Assembly (NCBI GenBank): GCA_002633005.1
Contig: NMRA01000098.1
Coordinates: 433,435-495,434, forward strand
Direction of reading: 5' to 3'
DNA length: 62,000 nt
Source: Phoronis australis
Lineage: Eukaryota > Phoronida > Phoronidae
Shown: positions 36,401-51,400 of the stretch, piece by piece
Position numbering within the stretch: the first letter of the stretch is position 1
How the letters are laid out: every line of letters begins with the position of its first letter
Position numbers and translations under genes: made by a program
Notes under the pieces: generated by a model
Seen by the model: only the letters and a program-made list of their open reading frames with translations
Told to the model about the DNA's origin: nothing
The model's database searches: none

Positions 36401-39400
36401 GACTAAAACCGGTTATTTTTCTGTTAAGTTTCTGCAGTTGCATTCCTCACAAAAATTGGGAACAAATACATTAAAAGCAAGCTAAAATGAATGCGTTAGG
36501 TTTCCGTTCTCTAATATCCGTTCATGAAGTAACCATTTGTTGTTAGCCTAACTCTTTAAACCGTGCTAGATAACTGGTCTACAAGTCAAGATAACCAACA
36601 AAACACTGTGAGGAGACTCAACAATGGACTAGATTAATATCTGCATTTGCGTCGATTTGGAAACCACTATCGTCCGAAGTTGAAATCGAATGAAAGGTTT
36701 TCGTAATGGAATCAGTGGCATGCTAGAAGAGTGTTGGGAACGACCATTTGTTTTGAAATAACTGTTAACTCCAGTTACGCTGTTGCAACGAAAAACAAAA
36801 CATTTTGTTTATGTAAAGGTCAGTTAGTAGCCAATTGAAAATGGGTAAAAAATTGGAAAAGTTGCTTATGGTAACATCATTTAGAAAATTCCAAATGAGT
36901 GTCCTCACTGCACAGTGGACACCCCTGCTGTTTAGGCACCTAACTACAAGAAATACATTAGAATTCTAGATCAATTTCATCAACCAAAAATGCTACATCA
37001 AGATACAGAATTACTTCATTTTAATATCATCTTATTTGTGATACATAATGAGGATGCAAGGTAAAAATAAACTTAATAACTTTTACTTCCATCATTGTGT
37101 ATGAAGTGTGGACAGTTATAAGCCAAACTCAAGTTGAGAACTACATTAGAATTGGAGAGTTACTTGCACACTGTTAACAAATTAGCATACAAGCAAAGAG
37201 CGATTAAGTTTTTAGTTGTGGGACAAAACATATTCGGTCATTCCTATTGACTCGACTTCATTCATTAAGTCATTAATGAGGTATGACATCTAAATAGGCA
37301 GTAAGAAGTGACAAACAGACAGACAGACAGGGACTTGTAGTGAGTCTTACCAACGAGTTAACAAACACAGGATCAACCTGTGGCGCATCTTGGTACTGAA
37401 ACACGACAGAGTGTCACATTTGCATTCACACAACACGTGATTAAGCCGACGAATTTCCCGGGATCTTTTCTCTGGGTGATGGACGGGGCGACAATGTTGC
37501 CACCCATCCCAAGGCGATGCCAAGGCAATACGTGTGCATACAGGTACAACAGACATAATAGTGAGTTGCATGAAAACATTCCCAACTGAACACTAGGACT
37601 AAATACCTAGCCCAGGCCATTGTCCCACAAAGCTAAACAGTCCACCCCAGACAATATCAATGCCACATTATGGTAATTCTCCACTTATTTCGCACAAAAG
37701 TAATTGCCAAGGCCGATTACTTTTTTACAAACGATGCAAACTTTACAAAACAGCGTTTCACGGTGTCTACACAGTACAGACCATGTAATAGACTGAATTT
37801 TCTTCAAATTAATTTTAGTGGAGAAATTTGACAAAGTATAATTTCACTTGTTGGCCATACTGCATGCTAAATTCTATGAAGAGTTACCCTAGTCACCCAA
37901 GATTACACACTTGGGGCAAATTACCAATCCCAGATGATGGCTTGACCTCACCAACACTTGCATATGAGACCCTTCTGGAAAAAAATTACTCCCAACATCG
38001 CACAGGCGATAAATACAAAATATGATTTAATAACTGACATAATCCAAGCATTGCGTGGCTGTTGACGCCATGGCGATGGTTAGATGTCTGTCTCTGTTCT
38101 AGACAACGTCAAACCTGGGTTATGATAAAACATATAAAGCAGTGCAACTTGTGCAACGCCATTCACACGTTTCAAAAATCTGCTGCCCAGCAATTTGTTT
38201 CTATGGTAACGGAATCGTGAAGTTCAACACAATTTCTCAAGCAAGATACTGATATGTGTCAATTAAGTTTTATGCTCAATTATAAATGTGTGAAAATTGT
38301 GATTCATAAAAAATAATGATGATAAACAAGACATGCAAAGTGTACTTTCTGCAACAGATTGAGAAATTGATGAACAGAATAAACGCATTTTCTACCAAAA
38401 GAATAAAACAGGTTCTGATTTTTAAAAATGTATGCATGGCACAAACCAAATCACCTATTTGCCTACAATACGGGTGCGGTGCAAATGTAGCGCGTATTCA
38501 TACACTGAAAGTAGTGCTGAGTGATCATTAGGGTAGTTCTAAACTCATCAAGGGAATAATTAAAGGCTTTCGCTCAGTAGATTTTGTATCACTAGATGAA
38601 CCATGTAAACAAAACAACTCTGACACAGCACATTGCTTATCAAGTTCCTTAGAAATGCATAAAGAGGAAATATGGACAGCAATTGTGCAATTTTCTGCAA
38701 ACGAACCAATGTGTAAAATTTCCATAAGGTTTTGAATCATTATCATCACAACTTAAATCAGTTGTAGATGACGTCATTGAGGCCCATCTGGAATTATGAA
38801 CAAAATCTGCTGGTAGAAAGTCTTCATCACACTTCAGGGATGGGAAGCGGTGGTGGGATACATACCACCTGCAACAGCACTTGCTCATTGTAAGTCTTGT
38901 ACGAGTGCTTGATGGTTGATAACTGCTCCACAGAGGGCGCTGAGACATTGATCAAGATGGCAAAGTCTGTTGCCTCCACAAATGACACGGAGCCCTGAAA
39001 AAATAAATAGTTGCAATTTGGCAGAACAACCACACGACAATAAAACGCCTAAACACTTGAGATATGTTTTTTCAGGACAAAACGTATTCAGTTATACAAC
39101 TGGTCTCCAATAGGGTCCTGATAAGAAACTAAATATTAACAGTCAAGTTAACAAGATGGTATAAGAAGAATTTAAAGAAAACGTTCTAACGTTAACAAGA
39201 AATTTGACACAAATAAGTGAAAGACAATACAATCAAAAATAGCAAAATCATCCTGTTGAGATTACAGAATTTTAGGAAGTCTTCATTTTATTACAAATAC
39301 AAAATTCAAAGTTACAGTGGATATTTGATGTGGACAAAACGGAACTAAATGCAGAGAAAGCAATCAATTTAATAACCAGGAAAACGACTACAGGAAATAC

Positions 39401-42400
39401 ATAGAGGCTATGTCGAAAGAAAATTAGGATGGTGCCCTAAAGACTAGTAACCAAATTTGCTAAAATGAACATTAATTCTTAAATTCTATAAATGTCCAAG
39501 GGAAATGGATCATGTGAATTAATCAAATAAAATCAGGAGACAGAAATATTGCATACAAGGATAACAACATTATGTGTGACCACAGGGTACAGAAAAGTAG
39601 CGTTTTGGGAAAACACCTCCATACTAATTACTGTAAAGGCCAATTTAAATAATGGAATTAATCACTTGATAAAAAGCAATGAATTTGGACATTCCTCAGT
39701 CTGCCGAGGAAATTAAACTGCCTTTTCAATCAAGTTTTTCACAAATAACAAATCCTATTCCTATTGGGTTTTGATGAAATTGAACAGGCATCTCTCCATG
39801 ACTGACTTTCACTGCTCCCCTGAAGGGGTCACTCTACTATATGTATGCACTCATAGACCTAGTAGGGTAGACACCTTGGTCAGTTAGATAACGCAAAACA
39901 TACAAGACTCTATTAGAATACATCCAGTCAGAGAAGTAGTTGTCAATGAAGTACCTGTTACAATTGCACAGTGCAGTGTGATAAGAATGAACACCTGAGT
40001 TTAACATTAAATCCACAAATGATTTTCTGTTATTGTTCATATTTTACGTAAGTACATAGCTGAGTATTTGTTTAAAGGACTGTGAAGAACTTTCTTGGTT
40101 GCCAAACAAGCATAGTTAATGATGACTTAATGAGCTTGGGAAATTTCCAATTAGAGTGATGGCTATAATCCCCAATGGCAAACTAAGTTAGTTATAGGAT
40201 CAAGAAAACTGACCTACTGGTCAGCAGTATCGGGTTGTAGAGAGCCTTAGGATATGACCAAATGGTGTAGTTACTGAATAGCTAACATTTACTAGAAGTT
40301 GAGATCAAAATTGGACACCGCGGAAACGCTCGAAGGTCAATGTGTCAAAATGAATTCTAGGCACCTGTATAATGGAATATTTTTGTTAATTCCTCAAACG
40401 CAAACCAGGTGGCATTCCTTGCAAAAATCGTAGACACCATATATTAACAAACTACTTTGTTTCAGGGATGCCACAACTGCTAAAAGGTGGCACACTGGCA
40501 AACAGTTCTACAAAATGGCTGTTATGGCAATTTTTACACCGAACAAGTCAATAAATAATCACCTAAACTTTAATGAACACAGGAAAAATATGTTCTCAAA
40601 AACAACTGACAGCAAATGCTTTTTCAACCCACAATGAAATCAACATTCTACATAATGTTTCAGACATTCCCTGCAATTCTTGCAAATTGTGAGCAGCAAA
40701 TTAAGTGTTTGAGCAAATATTTTTGTCCAATTGAGATTTATCATAATACACCTTTTCACCTCCAACTGCTCATCACATAAGGGCCTTTCATACTAACGTC
40801 GACGCGTCAATGGTTTGGGGAGTTGTGGTCAGTATGAACGCTTAACTCCGGTCCTGGATCGCAGTTAACAGCTCCTGTTAACATCACAGTTAACAGGTGG
40901 ATTCAATAGCGCAGCGTCAACGCTGCGGTGCAGTATGAACTCTTAACTTTGGTCCAATCGAAGTAATCGCCAGGTGCCACTCTGTTATTGTCAACAGTTA
41001 CAGGGCAGTGCCGTCACTAATAGCTGCTTATATTTTGTTCTAATAATAACTAATCAATTTAAAAATAAGTTTAATGTCACTTAGCACATGTAAATGTTTC
41101 CAAATTGAAACATTGCAAAAAAATCTTAGCGTGAAACGCTACCTTGCGATAACTTCGATGACGACAGCGGCACCAACCGCTTACTTCGATGTTCATTAAC
41201 TACCGAAGCCAGTATGAACGGTCCAGTTAACTGTGCTGTTTACGTCGACGCTCCGCTCAGACCGGAGTTAAGTCAACATGAAAGGGCCAACAGAGAGCTA
41301 TCTCATCTAAGGTTAACCTATTTATATTCTGCATGGCAATTTTTATGGCATATGCACTAGTGACATTAGGAATGACTTTGTAAGACTAGAGTGCCGTTTA
41401 CACATCAAAAGTTGACACGGATCAGCTGACACAGAACAAGTTATTCCAGTCTGTAAACGGGACTGACACAGGGCAAATTGACACCGCGGTGACAAATTTT
41501 GCCACCCGTTTGTGAGGTAGAGCAATTTGTGCCCGAACGTCTTGCTCCGTGTCCGTTATATGTCTAAACGCGAAACTGGGGCAAGGCGGAAAGGATCATC
41601 TCCACTGCGCTTGCCTAATGACCTACGTACGGGTTCTTTGTCTCTGCAACTCTCGTCATTTGTAAACCCGCCCATGTGCGATCCAGTCTCTCCAGCCTGC
41701 AATTTCCGTCTTGCCACAGTTAGCGAGTTGTGTGTGTAAACGGCCGCTTGACACGGGTCAATTTGCTCCGTGTCAGTTGCACCGGGCCAAAACTTGATGT
41801 CTAAACGGGACTTATGTTAGTAGGGTATTTCTGTCTTTCAGCAGCGCAACAAAATTGGATTCAACAAAATGGAAATTCTTTCTTACAGAGCCTATTTCAG
41901 CTTAAACTGATTTTTTACTTTTACCAATGGGTCATTAATCGGGTCGCATGACCTTGTTGTACTGGTAAAATTTAGTAAAAAACAGAAAATATTGTACACC
42001 GATATCAAAACAACAGTTTCAATAACGTGACCAAATTTTATTTCGTATGAATGTTCAAGATGAAATCTCAAAAATGCTGTTACAGTTTTTAAAATAATTG
42101 TTTAGTTTTCGTTTTACACATCTGTTAATTTTTCATGAAAATTATAAAAGCAACATTTTTTGAAAACCGTTCATATGCAAAAGTGAAACATTTAAAAAAA
42201 TTCTGACAGTGATGTTGAGACCAGTGTATAAAGCACTGTATGTGAATTCAGTCATCCTCCATTTTGAGATATGATGTTCCAAAGTTACCATAGCAATTTT
42301 GGACGTTTTATTAGGGTCCTACATAACCTGAACTGATAAGGTTACGGTATAAGTATCACATTCACTTAGTAACCTATTCTAAGAATAATGCAATACATTA

Positions 42401-45400
42401 AGAATTTACTGATTGTATTTTCTTTAGGTGGTGGCCAGGGAAGGTTTTCTTTGAAGATCCTTGGCTTATACCATACATGTATAGATGGGTAATGTTTGTT
42501 TTTATTGTACTCCAGACAATGCAAACCAGTTAATAAATGCATCAGCTCTCCTCTGTCTCAAATGTCCCCAGGCCAAACTAATTTGCATCCTCTAAGTAGG
42601 AAATCATACACTTGTTTATTTTCTCTACACCTACAGAAAAGTATGCCATATACCGTAGCATGCCACTACACAGGTAACAGAGCTGAGTAGCCCTAAAGCC
42701 ACAGCAATTTTACTGAATAAAATTAGCACCACTTCCTCATAACTGTTGGTTTTGTTATAAACATTAACACAAAGTAAGTGCATTCGCACTTATCAACAAT
42801 CTGTTATTGAAATCGCCTATAATTATTTACAATAGTGTTCATGAAATTTCAGGCCACAATCATTACAGATTACTAGATTGTAAGTCACAGAGATCTAATG
42901 CAGAATGACATTTTGATTTCAACTAATTTAATGGACGGTACCCAATCATAACACCAATTGAATTACCATTACCATTTCCTTTCCTGGCCAACAATAATAA
43001 TGTGGTAGGAGCCTGTCATAGCCAGAGGAGCTCTCCTTGGGTGGCAGGAAGAGTGAAACAGCATAGTGCTAATCTCTTGTAATCATAATAGGAGCCTAAC
43101 TACCCTAGGGGTGGATCAGGCAAGCAGGTGCTTTGGTCTTTACAGGTCTTGAAGAGCTTGGAAGTGATGTACCACCAATGGAACCATTGTGCGAAAATGA
43201 GCAAAATTAAGCCGTTTAGGAGATAATTATCAGGTTGGAGGATGATTTTGCTGATGGAATGCACTGCTTATAGATTTCACCAAATGTAAATGGATGAGGG
43301 TGGATTAAAACAAGTTAGATTTTTTGTTCGGGGAAAAGAGACCCAATTTTAGGATTTATCGAAGAATAATGACAGTTATACAACACTTTTTTGTATAAAG
43401 ATTTAAAAAGGATGAAAGTTACCCTGGATTCCGACCATACTTTTTCCACAAGGATCATGATGTTCTAAGCATTGTCCAGACAAGCCGACAAAGGCGGATC
43501 CAGGATTATGGCCAGAAGGGGTCGGGTCTCCTAAAGGACAGTCATGGGGCATTTCATGATATGTCTCCATTGCATCATTTACATATTAAAAGGACATAAT
43601 CACTTTTAAGCCTGAAAAACATATTTCTGGGATTAATATTAGATCAGATGTATTTCATGAAGTTGTTACCTTGGACCAAAGCTATAGAACTACAAAATCC
43701 ATAGTTTTTTGCATTTCAAACACCAATCGACAATTCTAGACATTCGTTGAAATCAAGGCTGGTTCCTTTACCAGTTAAACACTTAAAATCCTCTGTCCCC
43801 TGACAGGTGGGGTTTAGATACAGCTAGGGCCCATCTCAGAAAATCAATTTTCTTGCCAACATGTCACTTTAGGACGTTCACTTAGGAAATCCAGATCCTT
43901 TCTAAATCGGAAACTACTTGCACCCGTATAAGTTTTCCCGGTGGCAACTACGGGGAATTACTGATGTCCGAGGAAGAATTTGGCGCCACGATTCCGCCAG
44001 AATTTAATAACCAATGGACTGCAAATGAAGAGATAAGACTGAAGCTGAAGTCTTTCTCCTCAGGCAAACTAAAGTAATCAGCAACTCAGGAGACAACAGC
44101 AATTTTTCACATATTTAGCTCCCAATTTAGCAGACAGGTGGAATTATACATTCTCAAAGTTGCACATGGAAACCCTTCTGTTTGGGCCTCAAAATGTCGG
44201 ACAAATGGAATTACAGTACGTCAAATTTTTTCAATAATCTAGAATCTTATAAGGATACTTTTGTTTCATATACTAGTAAAGTTCAGCTGACATCAAAGAA
44301 CCTTTTTGTGAACATGTGCAGACATTTAAAATGAGCCTTTGAAAAAGAAAAATGCAAATTTTTTAAATTGACTCAAATTGAAGAATTCTTACAATTCAGT
44401 TTTTATCAGTAACAGGTTTGTAGTATACAGCTATCATAGCACACAACACTAGGTGAAATATAATTCCCGTATTCGTGCTAATAAGCGCCCAGGGTGCTCA
44501 GAAAAATTAGGAGGGTGGCGCGCTAATAATAGCCTAAGCCAGTTGAAACCCGGTCTCCGAAACGGGTGAAATCTTAAGCTAGGATTCATCAAATTTACGC
44601 TCTGTGACGTATCTGTAACCTATGACAGACTTGTGGTGCATTGCTATCACACTTCGTTGTTAAATTACGATCATTTTTCAGAAAATTGTGCTGAAATCCC
44701 AGGGCAAAAACTTGCTGACTGATGCGTAGCTGCCTCGAGATTGTCGATTGAGCAACTTGAATTCTTGAATGTAAATAGATTCGACTCAACAAATTATTTG
44801 AAGTCCTCCTTAACCTTTCAAAATAGCTTTCCAAAGATTTTAAGTTCCTGTGGAGTTAGGATTGACTAGATATTAATGAAATGCCTTATGGGATGTTCAG
44901 AGTTAAGTCCAAATCTGCACTAGATCGTACTCCGCAACACGAGAAAAATCTCTGGACAAACACACATTGTTGTCACGTGATGTTTGTTTTGAAGTTCGTT
45001 TGCGTGTTGTATGAGTGAGCGAGCGAGTGCGTGTCATCAGAGTTCATTTGCCATAGTAAATGCGATGTAACGATCAAGTTGTATGTAGTATAGAGAACAC
45101 AGCATGAACAGTTGCTTTAGAACTAAAACGCTTTAGAACTAAAACATAAAGAGACAATGATTTTCCGCAACAATGGAGACCAGATAAAGTTCACTGAATC
45201 AGACTTCTGAAATTCACATAATTCAGCAAGAATCCAGAATTTTAAAATGTTGGTTTTTAAGTACCAAAAATTAAATATATATTCTATTTAAATTCACTAT
45301 CCGAGACCAATTCTGCCCCCATCTTTATCCATGAACACTTCACGGCAGTCACGATCAAGATGTCGATTATTTCCTAAGGTGGCTCAGTTCACTTTCAGGT

Positions 45401-48400
45401 TTTTATAAACAATTGACATGGCTTACAAGATTAAGTTATGTCATAAATGCCCGACAGAGTGAGGGCCAAAAAAGACAATGTAGTCTATTGCAGCACATGG
45501 TATTCACATTCAGAAAGCATCTTAGTGAAAGGGAATTTTTTACAACTTCAAGGGGAAAATCATGACACAAACTGTATCATATATTCTTGAAGATAATAGC
45601 CACAGAAGTCAAGACCACCCAAACACCAACACAGAAAAAGTCGCAGAAAAACATGACCCATACAAATCAAGACAGTCTATATGGAATTAATAAAACACAA
45701 GAAAAAATTGCAATCTTTTTATGCAAACATAATGGCCCATGAATAAACATTAAGTGTACACTTGCTGGTCATTATTGAAATGTACCAACACCTAGTACAC
45801 TGTTTCACTACATCGTCATTAGAGGATGGCTTATTAATCCACTAATATTTGTAGCAAAAAACAGGAACACAAAAAACCCACTGCCTTGCCATTAATTCTT
45901 CACTTATTTTACACAAAAATAATTTCCAAAACTGTCCATTTCATTTTTCGAAGGCTGACTGTTTGGCAACAAATAGTGGAAACTTTACCAAAAGATGTTC
46001 TATGACATCTACACAGTGCAAACCATGCCAATAATATGTAGGTAGGCTAACATTCTCTTAATCTTTAAATTTGTAAAGAAATTTAACAAAATAGAATTTC
46101 AGTTGTCAACCACATATTGTGCTAAATAGTCTCAGACAAGTAATTCTGGTGAGAGGGTTTACACTTGAGGGTCGATTGCAAAGATGCTTGGCTCATTAGC
46201 GTGGCGCACAATTACAAATCATTTTAACGGGATTTCCTGCCCAATCAGCAAGAATAACATAATAGATAATGTAATTGCTAAGTCTGAAGCTAACAATTAC
46301 CAAAGTACAGTAAAATCCCACCAACTTCGGACAACAATAATTGTCTGAAATTGGTTGTTTTTCACTTTTCAAAAGCTTTAACATTGTTGTGAATGTCCAA
46401 GGATCTTCAAAGCATTTTCTGACAGCAGGGGTGTCAAACAACTTACGAACTGACAAAGCCTACATTTTGAGCTATTTATTTTTAACAGAAAAAAAAAGAA
46501 AATACCAAATTTCACTCGCCTGACATATTGGGTCAAAAATTGGTAAGATTTTATGGAACAAATGAAAAACAATAGAGTTTATACAAGACAGCATTTTTCA
46601 GTAGCAGCACCGTCCCAAATTGATCTCTCCGTCACAGATACGTAAAATGAATTGCATGAGTAACCAAATTTTCAAAATGTCAGGCATTTTCATGAGTCTG
46701 GAAAGCAATGAACAACACAATCCCTGGACTGTTAGTACTGTGCAGTGTTGGTGATTAAAATATATTGAAATTGGAGCACAAGATGAATAAAAAATGGATT
46801 TTCAGTTTGTCCAATTTTTCAAGACATTAATACCGTAAAATCACACCAATAACATCCAAAACTGCCCTGCTTTTCAATTTTCAAGGTCTTTTAATATTGT
46901 TGGAAATGGACATAGTATTTCAAAATATTGTCAGGAGGTAGATATGGTAAAAAATGCAAACATTGAAGAGCAGTCATCTGGCGCTGTATATCCTTTAGAG
47001 AAGTAATGAGAAAATAAAATTCACTTGTTCGGCACATCACGTCCTAAATTGGCAAAATTTTACCGTATTACGAAAAATTAACTTTGTTACAAGTATGATT
47101 TGTGCAGTCATGAACAATTAATGATAAAAATTCGAGGACTAGTGCCAGTTTTCTACCACACTTCTGCACACAGGCAGATTTAGGGAGCCCTGTAGGCTGC
47201 CCACACAGTCACATGACCAAAACTGATGCCAGCGGATCACATTCAAGTGTTTTCAATGCTATCATCGATGTCCCTTTTCTGACACTGTGGTGGGGCATAG
47301 ACTGATACTTCAGATACGCCACCCCTCCATTGAAAAACTGCTTTTAGGTTGAAGAAGTCTTCCTGCAGATTTATACAAAAATGTTCAAATGATGTATTCA
47401 GAGTTTGTGCTTTCTCTCTAGCAGAAGCTGACAATGTTGTTAATGAAAACAGTCCAACATTGTTGGTGGGCTGAGAATAAACAGGGGAATGTGTAACAAT
47501 GAATAACAACAGCCTATCATGAAGGTAATGAATTGTTAATAATCTCTTTAGCCTGGGAGTGTGAGAACTGATTGGGAAAGTCTCAGGCAGTTGGACAGTA
47601 GATGGCCCACTCTTATTTTGAAAGTAACTGTGTTTTATTATTGAAAGACAATGACCTAGTGTCCCCTAGCATCCTTTCACAATATTGACTTACATTCCTC
47701 TCCTGTGACTAGAGAAAGCGAACCAAGGAGTTCTATTGTCAGAATGGTTATTTTGAAACATTACCATGTTTAAGGTTGATTTAAAGCTAGACATGCAGAG
47801 ACATTGGCAACAATGAAACTTTCTTCAGTTGATCATGTATCATTCTTCATGGGACATTTTTATCGTCTCTGACAATTTTCTTGGATTAATCATGAACGTC
47901 CACCCTCTGTAGACTTTGCCTACAGCTTACCCTAAAACCCAACAACGAAAGTATTTCAGATACACTGACTGTTTCTTAAACACTATTACTTTGAGTTTAG
48001 GTCATGTTATTGTACAACCAGCACATCACTGGACTCTTTTCTCACACATAAACTACCTCAAATACCTATAAATAAAACTTAGCAATAGTTCAAATATTTT
48101 ATCCAGGTGTCAGACAATCAAGCCCATAACAATGTCTTGTTTCCACTGTATTGTCAACTTCAAGAGTAAATTATGTAACCTTAGGGTCACTGGGTCTCTT
48201 TCATGAAAACGCACGCAAGCAGTCTGTGAGAAACTTTATTATTGCCATATTATGTCTACCAATACAATTGAAAAAAATAAGAAGGACGTGTCAAGTAAAG
48301 CTTGTATTTTGCCAGGTTACAGAGATCAAGTAAATCCCTGTGAGACATCGTTAGGTATATACAACTGAAGCACTTTGAAATTCCATTAAACACTCATTTA

Positions 48401-51400
48401 GACAAGCTAAGGGATGTTTTAAATCAGTTTGTGATGGCCATCAAAATAAGTTGCAAAATAAAACAACTGAACACTTTCTGTTTTCTGTAGTCGACATGCA
48501 CTTCATACAGGTTGTTTTAGACCACTTAATTCTTATTTTAATTTACTCTGGTAAGTTAGCATTAGCGCAGCTGTATAAAATATACAACTTAGGACCCAGA
48601 TGGGTAAAAAACTGGTCAAATAAGATCTGACACAAAATAAATGACACTAAAATCTATGATCTTGCTTGAGTAAAAAAAAATAATTACCAGTGCTAAAAAT
48701 TTGCTGTTCTACGATTACTCTGCTGCTAAACCTGTGCAACGATCAACTGCTTCCGCTTTTAGCACTAATAGAACATCACCTATTGGCTAATATCTTTTTG
48801 ACTCTTCAATCAACTGTTCTTCTTCAACAGGGTTGCATACATTTCACAACAAATAACCGCAATCAGTTTCATTTCATTTAAGTTTTTTAGTATTTTACTA
48901 CCACCTAACCAAATTTCTGAGCAAATTTTGCTTCAGCAAAGCTGTCATCATCTCCAAAAAGATGTCACAAAAAGTTTAGCGAATGGTGTGTACCACTAAC
49001 ACTGTTTTCAAGTCGACACACAGAGTTTTTTTGTTGCAAAAGCTGGAGAATAATGTTCATTATATTCATTTAAACAGTTATGAAATGCAAGATGAGTGTC
49101 GATTGACTCCGTTCCCAGATTTTGCATGGACCCTGTCTGGTCGATAGTTCTACATGTTGATATAGAGTTCATGACAAGGAAGTCAGCAGAACTACGTGGC
49201 CAGTGTGATATTGTGAGCTCTATGTGAAGTTGATTTCTAGCCTTGCATTTTGATATTAGTCTTCATACAACAAACTGGCTGCCTACTTTGAATTGGTACA
49301 GTTTTGACACCCCAATAGCAGTCAAAGTAACCCTAAGGTATATTGCAGCCATGGTAGTTAAAGAAACATTGTATTCAGAATATGAAATTTCATAATCATT
49401 TTCAAAAGTCTATTTCATATGGCAAAAGTTTAAAAGTTGGGCTTTTCAATATTTGAGTGTAGCGCACTTTGTAGGGTAAGCCTTGTCAGCAGGAATTACA
49501 CATCAAATAATCAATCACACAAAATTTAATTTTCGAGTGGTCTAACAGAAATCCGTTAAAGTAAGTTAAAGTAAGCAAAACGTATAGGCAGAGACAAAAT
49601 TAAGAACACTATATTGATTCTGTGATGCAAATGTCAAATGTTGCTGAAAGAAAGCTTAATCACGAAAAATTTTCAAACCACTTAATGGAATTGATCCCAA
49701 TTGCAGACTTAAAAACTTGATACCCTGTCAAAATGGTGATGCAGTGTTTAGCCAATTTGCTCCATTCATTACAGGATATTGACTGATGTTACAGGGATAT
49801 GTTTGAGGAAGTGATTTAATACTGAAATTTGGTCTCACACTCTACACATTTCTGAAAATTTATTAAATCTCACTGGAGAAAAAGTGCAAAGTCTCAGAGA
49901 ATCAATATATAACTGCTAGTCACAGAGAAATTTTCTACAAATTATTCCTAGACTCTGAGGCGCTCATTACTTGGCTAAACCTTTTTGCGAATTGGGAGCG
50001 TAAGACAAAATTTGCACTTTCATGAAACGTCTTAGCCTTACCTGCCCTGCACTGCATTCTATAGACCTAAGTTACTTAAGAGAAAAAAAGCTTTTATCTG
50101 ATCACCTGCTTCACTTGCAATGCATGTTGTTTTCTTGTAGACTTGTGTGATTTTACTTTTTCTTGAGTTTATGGAATGGAATGCAGATACAAGCCTGCTA
50201 CATGAATTGCATTAAGGACTGTCCTGATGGTTGTTATGGTTACGTAAGACTCTAGAAAAATGCCCAAATTTGACTAAGTCCAGAACAGCATATCTCGGTA
50301 ATGTTTGATTGCATTCACATGAAGATATCCGATACTACACTGTACTTTATGTACAGTTCTTCAAAACGCTGTTAGAAATTATATTTTTGAAAATAATGTT
50401 ACAATTATGTACAAGCTATAAAAATAGGGGCTATAATGACTTTGTGAAAATTTAAAATTCTGTAAATGAGATTATAGTTTAAGAAGCTGTAACGTATTTC
50501 TTGCGAGTTCATCTTGAACTTTTATATCAAACGAAATTTGGCCATGATGTTGATGTAGTTGTTCCGCTCGTTGGTTTGTGCATTTCTGTTTTGCTAAATT
50601 CTACGGTCACGTGACCTAAAATGGCAAATTGGCATCAAGGCTTCCTACTTTCAGTAAATATATATGTGTGCTGAGTTAAAATCTATGATTTGTAGATATT
50701 TGGCTAATACACAAAGTTGTGGATTAGGGCTTACACAATGAGGATGGTGTGGCCCTGCAATGACAAATTCAGAATAAATCATAACTTTAAAGCTGGTTAT
50801 TGAATAGCCACACCACCATTTTATTTTCTGTCCATCCATATAGTAATTTGACCCACGGCAAAGTCTAGGATTCAAAAGCTGTCCAGTGTGACTGGTATGA
50901 GTGAGATAGATTGGTCAACATGGTTAGCCAATGCAAACAGCTGTAACTAAATATGAGGAAACATTCATTGTGATGGGACAAAACAACTGGACAGGAATGA
51001 AACACGTACTCTGAATATTGATCTGTTTTTATATACTTTGGTGCCACAGTATCAACAAATGGTCAAAGAAAGGAGTTACTTAGGATGACAGGCTGTGGCC
51101 CTTTACGTGCAACTGAACTATTTTTTGACACTACGCATGGACATAGATATTTTCATAAGAGAATCAGGGTTATGATGACCGTTTCTCAGCGAACAGACAA
51201 TAACATCAAACTTGATATATTACCAAAATACAAAACTATACTGAATGAGTAGAAGTTTGCAAGCTGATTTTGCAAGCTGTAAAGGACATGCTTAATGCTC
51301 ATATCCAGTTTCGACAGCAATTTCGCTCCATAAGACATCTTTCACTATTTAGACATAAACCTTGCGTTGTTGGAAATATTTTATACCAAAGTCAATCCTC

